Shown here one piece after another: positions 19,618 through 32,936 of a stretch of DNA of 64,000 nt. Positions within the stretch are counted from its first letter, which is position 1. The number at the start of each line of letters is the position of its first letter. The DNA lies in the NCBI GenBank assembly GCA_904063045.1, contig CAJFCJ010000009.1, forward strand, positions 2,604,968 to 2,668,967, written 5' to 3'. The translations under genes were made by a program, and so were the position numbers. Under the pieces are notes generated by a model, which worked only from the letters and a program-made list of their open reading frames with translations, searched no databases and was not told the DNA's origin. Origin of the DNA: Dimorphilus gyrociliatus (Eukaryota > Annelida > Polychaeta > Dinophilidae).

Positions 19618-22600
19618 TTAATCATTTAGACGTAGGCCCATATTTTCCATGTAGAATTCGGCGCCTTCGTACAATAACTTATATTGTTCCTGTTGAAAGA
19701 AGAAGAAAAAATTGAAATAATATCGAATATATTAGTTTATATTGTACTTACAATGTTTGTGACAAATTGTGGTCTATTAGCTCTAACAGAGTTAACTATG
19801 TTGAACACGTCTAACTGCTTTTGCTCTTTTACTTTGTCAAGGATATGTGTTAAGGTTGTAAAAAATCCACTTCTCTCATTTCCATCCTCGCAGTGAACTA
19901 ACACTGGAGATTGATCTTTAGCTTTATGATTTTCCATTACTTGGTACAAATGCAAAATTGATTTTACATCTCCTGGTGTAGACGTACCCTGTTCCCATTG
20001 GTCACCTGGGAGTTGAATATGACTTACAACATTATCTTTACCAGTTTCAACATTTTTGATATTCATCTTTCTAATTGGTACACCGTGAATTTGCTTCGTT
20101 TCTATATGAGAAACAGTAAAAGGATGAAAAGATATTGTCTCCTTATCTTGCGGCCAATACGGAACGTATAAGCTAGCTGGATTAAGCATGACACAAACTT
20201 TAACTTCATGCTGAGATATCATTCTAAAAAATGACGCAATAGTAACTGGGGTGGGAATTTGGGTAACAATCATTTCTTTAGAATTGTGTTGACCAGGCAC
20301 AAATACAGCATTGATGTAATCAGACACAGGATTGTCGCCAAGAGGTACTCGATGCTCTTGTAAGGGAAGTATATCTAAATTTCTATTTTTACTTCTATTT
20401 TCAAGCTTAGTTGCAGGGAAATACGAATCAATAATTGGCTTTCTTCTCATCTTTTCCAACTTTGCCCATTCGTCTTCTTCGCGATTGCCTGTATTAGGTT
20501 TTAAGCAAGACGGCTGTACTGGAGGGGGAGTTGGGATAGATTCTGATTCCTTTCTTGGAGGTATAACAGGAGGTTCAGACCGCGGTGTTGCCTCAGTTGG
20601 TTCCGGTTCTGGTTCAAAAGGACCACTATTTTTTCTTTTTGCCTGCTCCTTCATATCTCTCACATACTTTGGATCCCAGTCTGGACCAAAATAACAATGC
20701 GAAACAGTTGAAATAGCATCTGCCGGAATAGTCCTTGGAGTATTCACTGGTAAAGCTTCCTTTTTTGGGTTTATTAGTCTTCCTTTATCCCTTGATGCTC
20801 TTCTATTAAAAAAAAAGAGCGTATAAAATTAAACAAAGTACTTCTTTTTAAGTTACCTCTTCTTTCGAATATGATAAACACAACAGCCAACAATAATAAT
20901 TAACAGAATGGCTGCAAGTATACCTCCTGCAATTCCACCATAGATTTTCCAATCATCATTTGATGATGAAGCATCTAGAAACAAAATAAGTATAAATTTA
21001 CAATTGAGTTAAATAACGGAATTCTTACCGGTATCTTCTACGCTGCATGATATAAGTTTCCATCCGTCTTCACACGCCAAAAGTGGACAAGCTCCAGATG
21101 TAGTTTCACAAGGTTTATTATCCTTGCAATGGCATTGTTTTATACATTTGTGACCAAAATAACCATGTGGACAAGGTATAGAACAATTTAGACCTGAATA
21201 GCCATCTTCGCATCCATTAACACAGTTACCAGTTGCTTTATTACAAGCTATACCACTTTTACAATGGCATACTCCAGCACAGTAAGGACCAAAACTTCCA
21301 TTTTCACATTCTTCCGAACAAGTATGTGGATTCAATTTTTTGTATCCCAATTTACACTCATTAGGACATATACCTGTATCGGTGGGACATTTGTCAGGTT
21401 TTTCACAATGGCATATCTTTTTACATCCTGAACCAAATTCATTTAGATTTTGATCACATCGTATAGAACAATTAGAACCACCAAATCCGCGTGCACATTC
21501 TGGACAACCTCCTGTTGCCTTTTCACAAACATTCTGTGTAAGACAATTACATGTTCCTACACAACCTAATCCAAACTTTCCATCGTCACACGGAGTGTTG
21601 CAGTTGGCTCCTTTAAAACCTGGGAAACATGGTCCTGAACAAGTACAATCAATATGATTGCAGGCTTGGTTGGAACATTTGTTACAAACAGTCAAACAAT
21701 CTTGTCCACATGTATTCACATCGCATTTCTTATCGCAGCGTTTATCGTCTCCTCTGTATCCGGGAGCACATTTTCCATTTTTTGGACATTCACCTATAAC
21801 ATTCATTATATTAGTTTATACGCTCTTGTATTGTATTCAGTACTAGAAATTCTGAATTGAAATTACCTGTAGTCGAAACACAAGTCGCTCCATTTTGACA
21901 GTGACATTCACCACCGCAGTTTTCACCATATTCATTTCCATTACAAGGTACTGAGCATGAGTGCGATTTCCATCCCGGGTCACATCCAGCAGGACAGGTT
22001 CCGTTAATCTTATTACAATCTACACCGCCTTTGCAATGACAATCCGTAGCACAATTAACACCAAATTTTCCCACTCCACAAGCTGTTTTCAATGAAAAGT
22101 CATAATTTGATTATTAGAATATACTCTTCAAATGCATAATTTCACATTCAATGTATTTTATTACCATTTTCACATGTAGGCGGCTGTTCATATCCAACGG
22201 CACAACCATTTACGTCGCATACTCCGTTTTCTTTATTGCAAGGAGGGTTTTTACAAAAGCACGATTTTAAACAAAGATCTCCAAATTTACCATCAGCACA
22301 TTCTATTAATGATTAAACAGCTCTTAAACATTTTCTACTTCTCCAATTTTATTTACCTTTGTCACATCTGATCTCTAAATATCCTGGCTTACAACCATTT
22401 GGACAGTTGCCTGTTTCCGGGTTACAGATATCAGTATTTGCGCATTGTCCACACTGTTCTGTACAACCAGACCCCCATCTTCCGGCAGGGCAAGCTGTAA
22501 AATATAATTTTACAATTTATATATATCGCAATATTGAATTAATTGAATCTTTAGAGTAATTAATTTACGTGTTTGGCAATCAGCAGATTGGAATCCTGGT

Positions 22601-23553
22601 AAACAACCACCAATACAAAATCCCGTGATGCTATTACAAGCTCCATTTCCGTCTTTACATTTACATATTCCCTTACAATCTTGACCAAATTCACCCTTTC
22701 CGATCGTCTCACATGCTATTAAATTATTAACAAGTTCATCATTTATTACGCGAAATCTTTATATTATATCAACGTACGTGTTGAACAAGTTGCTCCCTTA
22801 TATCCAGCTGCACATTCATCATTTGGACATTTTCCTATAGCTTTGTCACAAGATGCTCCTCCTCTGCAGAAACACTTTTTCGTGCAGTCAGGTCCCCATT
22901 CATCAGCAGCACATGCTGTTTTTATAGTTTAAAATAGGTTTTGCTTTCGATTTTCTGATAAATGATATGATTACAACTCACGAGTTTGACAATTGTCTAA
23001 GGGGTTAGTCGGAAGCGTTTTCCATCCTGGCTCACAATTTGGTGGTGTACATCTACCAATAAAAGGGTTGCAATTGCTTGAAGCATGACAGTGACAAAAT
23101 TTCGAACAATCAAATCCAAATCTTCCTTTGTATGGATCAACACTACAGCTAATCGAACAAGTTGGACCAGCAAAACCTTCGGCACATTCATTGTTAAGGC
23201 ATACTCCTGTACCTGTATCGCATGGCTTTTTGTCACGGCAATAGCAAAATTTTTCACAAAATGGTATATCGTATAATCCGCTTTTACAGTCTGTTTCAAA
23301 GTATATTTGTATTAGGAAAAAAAGAGTACATAAATAAGATTGACGAAATCTTACCGTCACATTGATTATTAGTGCCAGCTTTGCAAATTCCATTTAAGCA
23401 CTTATCACAGTTTTGGCTTTGAACATCTATGAGAAAATGTTGATAAGTAAAGAAATATGAATAAATTAGTATAGTATTTAATGTAAACTACTCACTATAA
23501 ATCGTAAAACAAAAGAAAAGTGTAGTTATAAGTATCGAATTCATTTTAGTCAT
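19618..23553 (-). CDS. EGF-repeat receptor with single degenerate tyrosine phosphatase domain
   Basis: Twelve exons (23553-23496, 23426-23355, 23290-22982, 22915-22778, 22715-22569, 22494-22357, 22302-22165, 22082-21867, 21793-21029, 20974-20857, 20802-19752, 19689-19618) give 3,222 nt and 1,073 residues. A signal peptide leads into ~640 residues of tandem MEGF/laminin-type EGF modules, several on single 138-147-nt exons. One membrane helix (~671-693) is followed by a Pro-rich juxtamembrane segment and one PTP domain (~830-1060) with KNRN, DYINAVFV and HCEDGNERSG. Cys ~1004 and the Arg of C-x5-R remain, but the loop residues are unusual and the WPD general-acid loop reads WEQ. It is therefore probably a weak phosphatase or a pseudophosphatase that binds phosphotyrosine, like the D2 domains of tandem receptor PTPs. 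It is likely a surface receptor; the ligand is unknown. Confidence 0.88.
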
Positions 23554-26500
23554 GTCAGTCGCGCCCTGCCTTTAAGGCCGAACCCTTTATTATTAAAATG
23601 ATATTAAAGGTTTCGTATAAAGAATTACTACGGAGCAATATTAAGCTAATATTTTTTTTTAAAATTCTTTCTCTTTCCAATTGTATAGTTTTTTGATTTC
23701 TGAATTAATTTTCTAGTTTTTCCTCTTTTGAAGTTCTGCTAATGGGAATTGATACTTTAAGTTAAGATTCATAAAATAATAAAATACATTTATTACCGTT
23801 TCATAGTTCTCGTACTTTGGGCGTGTAGGGCGGGGATTCGTGATAGAATAAGGCCTATTTCACCGAATATGAAGAATATAAATATTCGAAATTCCATTTC
23901 GATTAATTTTTCTTTAATACTTTCTTATTGGAAGGTCAATAAACTAAAGGAAGATTTTTTCTCTCTACAGTCGTACGGAACCGTAAGGATAATCGAACAA
24001 AATTGCAAAATGGTTGTTTTTCATGTAAAATAACATTACTATGTTCACTTTGCAAAAATGTTCGATGTTTCTCGCGGCACATATTGTTCACGTTTGAGAT
24101 AAAGTTTTCTGTGATTGTGTTTTGTCTTGGATGCTATTTATCTTATCGATTTTTAGAGAAAAAAATGATTTCTGTTTTGATAAAAAGAAAAATATAACAA
24201 TATAAAAAAAACCGTTTATCAGATACTAACTTCTATGAAACATTACCTATTGGGCTCTTTTCTTATCAGCCTGATAATAAAAATCTATTAAACATCAATA
24301 TATAAACTATACCATTTTATATTCTTAATATATTTATAGTTATTGTGTTCTTCATTATTACTTTTTGGTGTTACGTAATGACAATATGATATTTTGAATT
24401 TTTTAACGGCTCATTTGTCGAAAATTATTTCCGGTAAGAAATAGGTCAAATACCAATAACAAAGGTTATTCCCCCATTAATAATTTCCTAGTGCATAGCG
24501 TATTTTCGAATGGCTATACTAAACAGACTATAGCGATGTTTGTAAGATATTCTAATAGTATAGTGCTAATTCTACAACAATATAAAATACTTTATTTTAA
24601 TATTGTTAAAATAAAAGGTTGTACAATAACAAGAAAATAATCTTTTAATACTTTTTAAAAGACATCTTATTAATTAAATTCAATTAAATATTCTAAAGTA
24701 TAAAAAACAAAAATGTTCTTTTTACATAGTACAATAGTAATAGAACATTACACAACGTTTTATGTATAAATGTTTGGAAATATGACCTAAATATGCCGAC
24801 ATATTGTCGATTGAATAAATGTTCTATAATGTTTTATACGACATTCCACATAGATTTATATAATATTCTTTTACTAAATAAAAAGAAATAACTAATAAAA
24901 CTAATTAAATAAAGTTAAATAAATACATTTTCTTTTTTTGTTGCGTTCCCATTTTTCGTTTATTAATAAAACATTAATTTTTGTTTTTACAAGAAAAAAA
25001 AAACTTAATTACACAAAGTTGAAAAAAAATTATATACAATAATTGTTAAATTTCCATATATTGAGTATTAATATACTCAATATTGTACCTGCATCATTGC
25101 TTTGTTGTTTTTAATATAGTTTCTTAAGACAAACGAATTTAGCAATAAATCAATTCTAAAAATGATGGAATCATTGCAGAAAAGGATACAAATATATATA
25201 TAAACTTTACAGAATATTCTTAAATTAGTACATTGTTACATAATTATGAATTATCATGGATAACTTTATAAAACAATTAACTTCTGGACCAATTATTTGC
25301 AGTATAGGATAACAAAATTTATACTATATCTTCTTTATTATATAATAAATATCTAAAGAAACACTTTCGTAGTCCAACTCTATTCATTTATTAATCCAAA
25401 TATTGTTAATATTTTCATTATTAGAACTTAGCGAAGGTACAAGAAGAGATCTTCTTCATCTCGGAAATTGACACAGTCCTCGTTTAATGTATCTACGAGC
25501 TAATTCGGTCTTTCGATCATTTTTTTTTAGTTGTTAAAATGTCTATTTCTCTTAAGACGTCATTAAAAGTGGATAAGATAAGCTGGTTAGATCTCCATAT
25601 TGGACTGTGTAACCAAAAATCGAGAATCGTTTATTTATATAGCCGTTAAGAAACAAATAAAAAGGCTTAAAGAATATAATTTGATATATTTAATAAATTA
25701 AAAGAAACAAAAAAACCCGGTTTAATCTAGTTAACAATAAGTTTTTGAAAAATGAACTTTGAACCTAAACAGTTATTGAAATATTAAACCCTCCACTGTT
25801 GTTTACTTATTAGTTCTATTACGTTGTTGTCATGTTAACATTTTATTCTATAGTGGATAATAAATATTTAAATAGTTCTCAAAAGAAACCGATAAGATAA
25901 GAACAGGGATTGGATGGTTAAGAAACTTGTTGAAAATCTTAAAAATAACGCCATCTGTAAGAGAGTAGATGAACACTATGTAATAAGTTGACAATGTTGA
26001 CAGCAATTATCTGGAATAAAGTTTAACAAATGAAATACACTATATATTTATTTATATTGTAAAACTATACTAATTTATTCATTTTCTTTAACCTATAAAA
26101 ATTTTCTCATAGATATTCAAAGATGTTTTTTGTGTTGTAACTGCGGTATTTCTCCTTACGAAGGAAAATTTGTTGAATAGATGAAGTTCGAGAGGATGCT
26201 AGGCAAAAATGGAGAAGAACGCTTCCAACTAACTTTTGAGTTGTAAAAACAAGACGTTGATAAGAGAAATTCGTTTAAAAAATTTGCTAGTTTAATGCCA
26301 TTGTAAAGACGAAAAAGCCTATAGTACTATAACGTGGAACATGTCCTTCAAAATTACATGAAGAAGGTTAAATAAGAAATATATATTCGATTATAACGAC
26401 AATATGTCTGTTTCATTTAGTAGTTACGTCAATTTTTTATGACCCCTGTTAGATTATGTATTAGATAGCAACTGAATCTGTATAGTATCTATATAAAATT

Positions 26501-29500
26501 TCACAAAAAGATGTTGCTATTTATGAATGTGCAGATATATATATAGAAGACAAATTTCTTCAGCACGTTGATTTTTGAAATTGCGTTTGTAATTGTTATT
26601 GAAAGGAGGGGAATGCCTAGTAGTAGTCGTAGTGTAATAGGTCTAATTTGCTAAGTTGATTTATATGAATATTCTTGAATTTGTAAGTGATAAATGTTTA
26701 AAGTATCTTAGTTTTACTTGTTTTCTGTCATTAAACTATCAATGATATATTAATTGAATATTGACAGTTTCTATTCAAGGAATAGCCACGTTAGTTGATA
26801 TAGGATACTTACCATATACGTACAAAGAGTGATTACTAATATATTGAAATTTATTCAACAGATAATGAATACTCTAAACCTTCCATCTTTCACTTCAAAC
26901 AAACATTTATTCTATTTAGTTCGTTTACCGACAGATGTCTCTTTACTTTTTTCAGTGTTTTAAACTTGTAAAAACAAATACTGGATTTGAAAAAAAAGAT
27001 GGAGTTTAATAGTTTCTATAAAATTATTAAAAATCAAAGAAAAACAACTGATAAATGTATATTATTTATTAAAGAATAATTACAGAATAAAGGTATTTAT
27101 AGTAGAAAGAAAAAAAATGACTTCAAATGTATATACGGTCAAAGTTTAATAATAGAAATATAGAAACATTAATGATGATAATTTGTAGGAAAGGTAAAAG
27201 ATAGTTAAAAAAACATAAATGAAAACCTCTATATACTTTTTATATTTTCATCTATAAATAATTATTTGAATGAAAGATAAAGCTACTCTTCTTATTTTGC
27301 TTTAAAAATGAGAATTTTAATATAGATTTGGTACTGAATTCTTATTTTATAGATTTAATTAGTATATTTATTATATAGACTGTTGATGAGTTTTCATTAG
27401 TGAACAGAGAAGAAATCTTTCATTCAAGAATAATCAAGGAAGCACCATTTCAAAACTTTACCTTAATTGATAAGATACATCATAAAAATATGATAACATT
27501 CTACGAAAAGTACAGCTTAAGATGACATGGAGTGCTTTTATCAAATACTTACCTACGGCAATAAGCTGTAATTATTCTATATATAACATATCTATAAATT
27601 ATTTCTCCGGATATTTTTATATACTATAAATAAAGAATATGGTTCTGAAATGATGCATTATGATATTCTTATTAATTAAATATGATAACAACTAACTTAA
27701 TGAAGAAATAATAATAGACTTACGGAGAAGGACGGAAATGAAAAGGGAGATAAAAATTTTTCTAATGAACTCGAATTAGACAAGGAGAGGAAACAGTTTG
27801 AAAGATATTAATTATATAGAAAGAATTGTGTAAATCCTCCAAGTAGATTAAACTTATGTAAAAGTTACTTCTCTTCCCCCTCTCTTTCTCTCTCTATCTC
27901 TCTCACACTTTCTGTCATTCCTAACGTATCAATCCAACAAGACAAAAATAACATTACTTAAAAAAGTCTAAAGCTCACTTAGGGCTAAATAACGAATTAT
28001 GACGTACTTTCAGTTTGCCCATATATCTCTGCGTGTATATATATATTTGTATTTCTTTCTAAAACATTATCATCATTCATTCATTCATTTATTCCATCGA
28101 AAACTCTTCATTTTTTGAAAATACCTCAAGTCAGGGACTTTGAGGAGTTTATCTCCAAATTGATAAGAAGTATATGCTGTGTATAATATATCTCTTTAAA
28201 AGGAAAAGAACATAGCTGTAATATCTTAAAGTGTTTCTTAATAATCTACATATTTAGAAGAGAGGCAGGAGAGGCTCTTTTTTTATTATTCATTTATAAA
28301 TTTATACACATTCTATTTATTCCTTAAACTATCCGCATTCGTCTAATGCCTCGTTTTTGTTACTAAAAAAACATTGCATTAATGAGAGATTAAAATAGAC
28401 TTTTCACATTAAATGGAAGGCGTCGCTTATATGAAAAAGTTAATAGCCTGAAATGAGAACAATACAGTATAAATAGGCTTAGAAACCTATGACGCCTTAA
28501 GAAAATAAGAAAATTTTCTTCGTAATCAAATTATTGGATAATAGCCACTAATTTATGTTTTATGAACATATAATTTATGTAATAGAAGTACATCCGAATC
28601 TTATAAATAGCTTAGGTAGTAAATTTCAAAGGAGATAAAAGATTGTAAAGGAAAGAAACGTAATTGAACAGACCAATTAAAAGGCAAAGAAGAAACTTCA
28701 AGCACTATTAATAGACTAATTTCTATCTTATATGTCTTAAAAACATAGACGCTATGTCCTCTATATTTTTTACAAACAAGACAAATAAGGCAAAAAGTAT
28801 TCTACTACAAAACGTCTATAAGTTTAAATACTCAATTAAAAATAGGTAAGAGCGTTTACAAACAATAAACAAACAAGCAGATCTAACACAAATAAATAAG
28901 TACATAAACAGAAGAATTATAAATATAACACTTTATTCCATAGTTTCTTCCCTAATTCTTCCAACAAATAGAACATTCTAATGTATACATTTGGATATTA
29001 AAGATTTCTCTTTTATGTTTCCGCAACACTTAAACATTTAGATATTATTTATAGAAGGAAAAACTTTAGGTAGACTTTTTTTCTATTCTCCTTAATAACT
29101 TTCTTTTAAATACACTTTTCAATAGTCCTATGTACTTAAAAATAATAATAAAAAGTAACGCTTTTACCGATCAAATGAATTCAACTATTCGCCTATTTTC
29201 TTCTATGTCTTTTATTATTTATTGTTTAATGTTTTTTTTTTTCAGAAAAACAAAAAATGTATGTTTATTAATAGAATGCAAAAAAAAAACAAAGTTAAAA
29301 GGATATAATAGTAGATGAAGGTTATAAAAAAAGAGAGGGCGACTGTGGGTGGGATGAGGGGGAGGAAGTTGAAAAATATGTTTGTGAGAGAATGAAAAGT
29401 TAAAAGAAAGATAGCAATATGGCAAGAGTATTGAAAATTGTCTTTAACTTTACTTTTAAGATAATAAATGTTGAGTAATTAACCCATAAACTACTAACAA

Positions 29501-29639
29501 GTATAGCAAATAGCGAAAAAGTTCGCCTTGTTTTGTCTTAAAGATATGTTATTTTTTACATAAACAATTCAATAGAACAGTCATTTTATTAGAATTCGCT
29601 ACAAATTGTGTTAATTTTTGTTGTGTAAATATAATTTTC
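23554..29639. other. 6-kb region without recognisable genes
   Basis: The region is strongly AT-rich. Near the receptor start it has a GC-box-like patch (GGGCGTGTAGGGCGGGG at about 23819-23835). CT repeats lie at 27870-27905 and ATTC repeats near 28075. Short frames exist (24003-24197, 29130-29318) but lack splice context or protein-like composition. It may hold distal regulatory DNA, long UTRs or non-coding RNA. Confidence 0.45.
27870..27905. repeat. CT-rich simple repeat
   Basis: An imperfect (TC)n tract in the gene-poor region, with no gene association visible. Confidence 0.8.
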
Positions 29640-30884
29640 TTATTGATTAAACCCCTCAGCTGTTATTGATAATTTATCATTGATAATCCGATCAATCTTA
29701 TCACGAGTTTCATCGGCTTGACTTATCTTATCAATTGGAGTCCAACTTGAATCGTACTCGTATCTATAAGCTCCGACATATTTATGTGGATTACTACTAC
29801 CCCACTCCTGAAAGAAATAAGACACATAAGGGCGTGTGTAATGAAAAAATTATGCAAATAAGTCTAATAGCTCATTTGCATAGAGCTATAAATAATAGTA
29901 GAAAGAGTGATAGAACATCAGAACATCGTCAAGCATGTTTAAATTATTCTTCATTCTCCTTATTTGCTCTTCAGCTCTACTTTTTACAAGTTGTGGTTAG
30001 TAAATAATTACTAATAATCTTTAATGTTAATCCTTTAAAAAATGTTCCATATATTACTAAACACTGTAATAAATATGCCTTCTATAAGAGAGAATAATAA
30101 AATGGAAATTTGTTTTTTCTTTAAATTTTTAGAAACTTATTTCCAACAACAACCAGCGAAAATGGACAGATTGAGGCGCAGATGGATTGATATTCGTCGA
30201 GCAGAAGCCCGACACATACTAAAATGTTTACAATCCGGTAATAAGGGCGATTGCAATTTCAGAGAAAAAATCTTTTGACCATTTCGAAAAGAAGAAAATT
30301 ACCGTTGGTGAAACAATAGATAAGAAAGTTTTGTTATCCGCCCTTCTATAGACGTAGTATATGTTTCCTGGTTTCTTTATCAAGTTGCATTCGGCGTGGT
30401 TAAGGTCTGTGTCTCTTTTTGCTTCTTCTAATATCTAATAAATATAAATATATACATGTAATTTTAAAAAGTACTATATGTGTAAAAGTGAACCTTCTAT
30501 TGAATAGAATGTTTTTTTTCTAAATAATTCTTAAATATCTTTGAAAACGTACCCTAAAAGCTTGTTCTTTCAAGTTATTCATTTGCTCTAATATAACCTG
30601 TAATTTTGTATTGACACTCATCTTCACCTTCGAATCGGACTGTATTTCGAGTTAAAGAAATCTTAATTAGAAATACTATTGAGGTGAGTATTAATGGTCA
30701 AACCTGCTGAATCTGATTCGCCAAATTTACTAAATCGTTCTCATCGTAAACCTTACGAACTTTTTCCCTACAAACCAATTGGAACTCCGCAACAGATTCA
30801 CTTAGATTTCCTTAAGAAAAAAAGTAGTATTATAAGCATAGATTAATTAAATTCTTTACCAATACAACCTTTATCAGACTCCAT
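29640..30884 (-). CDS. C1orf50 homologue (DUF2452 family)
   Basis: Five exons (30884-30860, 30810-30704, 30639-30553, 30434-30303, 29807-29640) give 519 nt and 172 residues. Diagnostic blocks are [11 protein letters not shown], the segment before [19 protein letters not shown], then [20 protein letters not shown] and SWTPIDKI; order and spacing follow human C1orf50. The biochemical role of the family is not established. There is no signal peptide or membrane helix, so it is probably cytosolic or nuclear. The start codon lies in a 25-nt first coding exon (MESDKGCIG), consistent with splice phase. The last intron (29808-30302) contains a complete two-exon gene on the other strand. Confidence 0.87.
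29852..29881. promoter_or_regulatory. Pair of inverted POU octamer sites
   Basis: ATGCAAAT at 29852-29859 and its reverse complement ATTTGCAT at 29874-29881 lie just before a TATA box and the start of the nested secreted-peptide gene. This is the consensus bound by POU/Oct factors. Presence is certain; function is inferred. Confidence 0.5.
29887..29893 (+). promoter_or_regulatory. TATA box of nested peptide gene
   Basis: TATAAAT lies 48 bp upstream of the ATG at 29935, leaving room for a short 5' UTR. Confidence 0.5.
29935..30278 (+). CDS. Candidate small secreted peptide (68 aa), nested in C1orf50 intron
   Basis: Two exons (29935-29995 and 30133-30278) join in frame with GT-AG borders. Residues 1-20 ([20 protein letters not shown]) form a strong signal peptide. 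The mature part is basic and probably helical, with LRRRW and [12 protein letters not shown], then two cysteines nine residues apart enclosing LQSGNKGD, which could form one disulfide loop. It ends FREKIF. I do not recognise a family. The size, signal peptide, single loop and Arg-rich stretch fit a peptide hormone or other small secreted effector. The whole gene lies antisense within one intron of the C1orf50 homologue and has its own TATA box and octamer sites. The model is supported by splice consensus and frame only. Confidence 0.58.
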
Positions 30885-31301
30885 TTTAATCGGCAAGTTC
30901 TTCGATAGTTAATTAACAAAACAAATAGCGAGATGATTCCTTTCTAACAAGTTATCTGGAATGGTATAACATGCGTGAAAGGTCAAGGTTGTTCGAAAAT
31001 TAAACTTCTTCCGGTTACAAATAAAAACTGGTGTTTCTATACAAAATTGACATGTCTTAAAGAAGTTCGAAAAAGTGATAAAATCAGGTTTTACTAAGAT
31101 AAAAATCTAAACCATGTTATAGGCAGAAAGAAGAAAATTATTATCAAATTGATGTATACTAACTACGTATGAACGTCATAAAAAGGCTTTGAAAATGAAG
31201 AAGAAAATGTCTCCTAATAGTTTTCAAATAATCAAGTTACAAGGCTAAGAAAAATTATTATAATAATAAAACTTTAATTAATAATAACTGGTTGAAACTA
31301 C

Positions 31302-31315
31302 CTATCACGTGATAG
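31302..31315. promoter_or_regulatory. Palindromic E-box
   Basis: CTATCACGTGATAG is a perfect 14-bp palindrome containing TCACGTGA, a preferred site for bHLH-ZIP factors such as USF, MITF or TFE. It lies 418 bp upstream of the C1orf50 homologue start. The function is inferred. Confidence 0.35.
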
Positions 31316-31615
31316 TTTTCTTTTAACAGACAAACGTAATAGTACGTAAAATAGGTTGATCAGTTTCGAATGTTGTATTCTTCCATTGTTTTACGCCATT
31401 ATCAAAAGCATTTGCTTGTAATATTAGATATGTTAAAGACTTTTAACTTGTATTTATTATATATACAAAAATATATATTATTATAACATCTTTAACGCTT
31501 TATAATTAAAATAGTACTTCTTTATCTCCAATATCTCTATAACAATTTCCAATCTTTAGGGTATTTTCGTATTATTGCTAGTATTACTTTTTTCTATCAT
31601 AAATGTTGTATGTTC

Positions 31616-31641
<26 letters not shown>
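31616..31641. repeat. (TG)n microsatellite
   Basis: About twelve TG units in intergenic DNA. Confidence 0.95.
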
Positions 31642-31649
<8 letters not shown>

Positions 31650-32936
31650 ACAACATACCATATGTGTATACTAGATATTATCTGTGTAAGAGATAGATGA
31701 CAAGTAAAATGATAGAACAATTGTAATTAACGGGGAAAATTTCCTTCATTTTTCTTCCCAAAGTTTATAAAAATATGAAAAGGCATACACTATACTATAG
31801 ACATTTCTCTTATTCGCTGGTTAAAGTCGATAAAACAATTTTCTAGTAAATTTTATAATTAGAATATATATATCTTTTATAAAAAGATTCCTTCCAAATT
31901 CTATAGCTTTCCATACACATTCTTAAAAATACATTAAAACAGTATACGTAGTTATGTAACATTTTTTAAATAGATTGTCTAGACTAATTCTATACGATAA
32001 AAAACGAAAAATGATAAAGTGTTATTCTATTTTTGTATTATTGATTGATTTTAGTTCAATTTTCGTACAGAACCTATTTTTATAAATAGTATAATAAGTA
32101 AAAAAGAAATAGAGATAGAAAGAGAGAGAAAAAAGAAAAGTATACTAATTGAATCATATTTCTAAAAATAGTCTATAGTCTAAGTTTTGGGAGTGGTACA
32201 AAATACATCGCAAAAAGAAAAGAATTCGACCTATTACTATTTCTTTATCATTCTAAAAAATTTTCCTGCTATAGGCCTTAAATATACAATGATTAATAAA
32301 AAAAAAAGTTGAAATTTTTGTGTATTTGTTAATTAAATGATAAAAGAATTAAAGAAAAATTCTATATTATTATAATTGTAACGATTTTCCAATAGTTAAA
32401 TTCCTCTTGAAATTTACGACGAATAGTTTGTTGAACTCTTCCAAATTGAAATGGCTTTCGTACCGAAATAAAAGAGAAATCAATACGTTCATTTATCACT
32501 CTGTGCATAAAATCTAAAGTGTTCTCTTTGGCAAATTATATATCAAGTAATTTTATTTTAACAACAATCATTATCATCTCCTTTGTCATTAAAATGCTTC
32601 CTTTAAATACATGTATAAATGCATATATATGCAATGTATAAATACTTTTCGCGTTACTATCTATACAGCTGTTTCTTACTTAATTTTTAGTTTTGCATAA
32701 TTTTAACTTTTAAACTTCTAAGATTTCACTTTAAAATTTATTTTGTTTAATAGAATGTAAATATCTGATAACAGTGCAGCATTAAAAGTAATAAGCAATA
32801 AAAATAATCAAAATCTATCTATATAGATTTAATTGCCAAGTATACATACTACAATGCATACGCAAAAACTGAGATTTACTTAAATTTGTTATTCTTTTCT
32901 TCTTTTGCAAAACCGTATATTTCACTAATATCTAAT

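Larger units (their letters stand above)
30885..32936. other. Intergenic, C1orf50 5' flank and innexin 3' flank
   Basis: The stretch holds a 14-bp palindrome centred on CACGTG (31302-31315) and a TG microsatellite (31616-31641). No convincing exon was found; a 48-codon minus-strand frame at 32362-32508 was not accepted. Confidence 0.45.

Noticed and set aside
24003-24197. 64-codon Cys-rich frame
   Set aside because: No signal peptide at its start, no splice context, and length expected by chance in AT-rich DNA.
25490-25560. Minus-strand stretch reading RRYIKRGLCQFPR, looking like a dibasic neuropeptide
   Set aside because: No upstream splice acceptor or start codon in frame; a stop lies a few codons before.
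32362-32508. 48-codon minus-strand ORF downstream of innexin
   Set aside because: Protein-like at first sight but short, without upstream support or homology that I can name.
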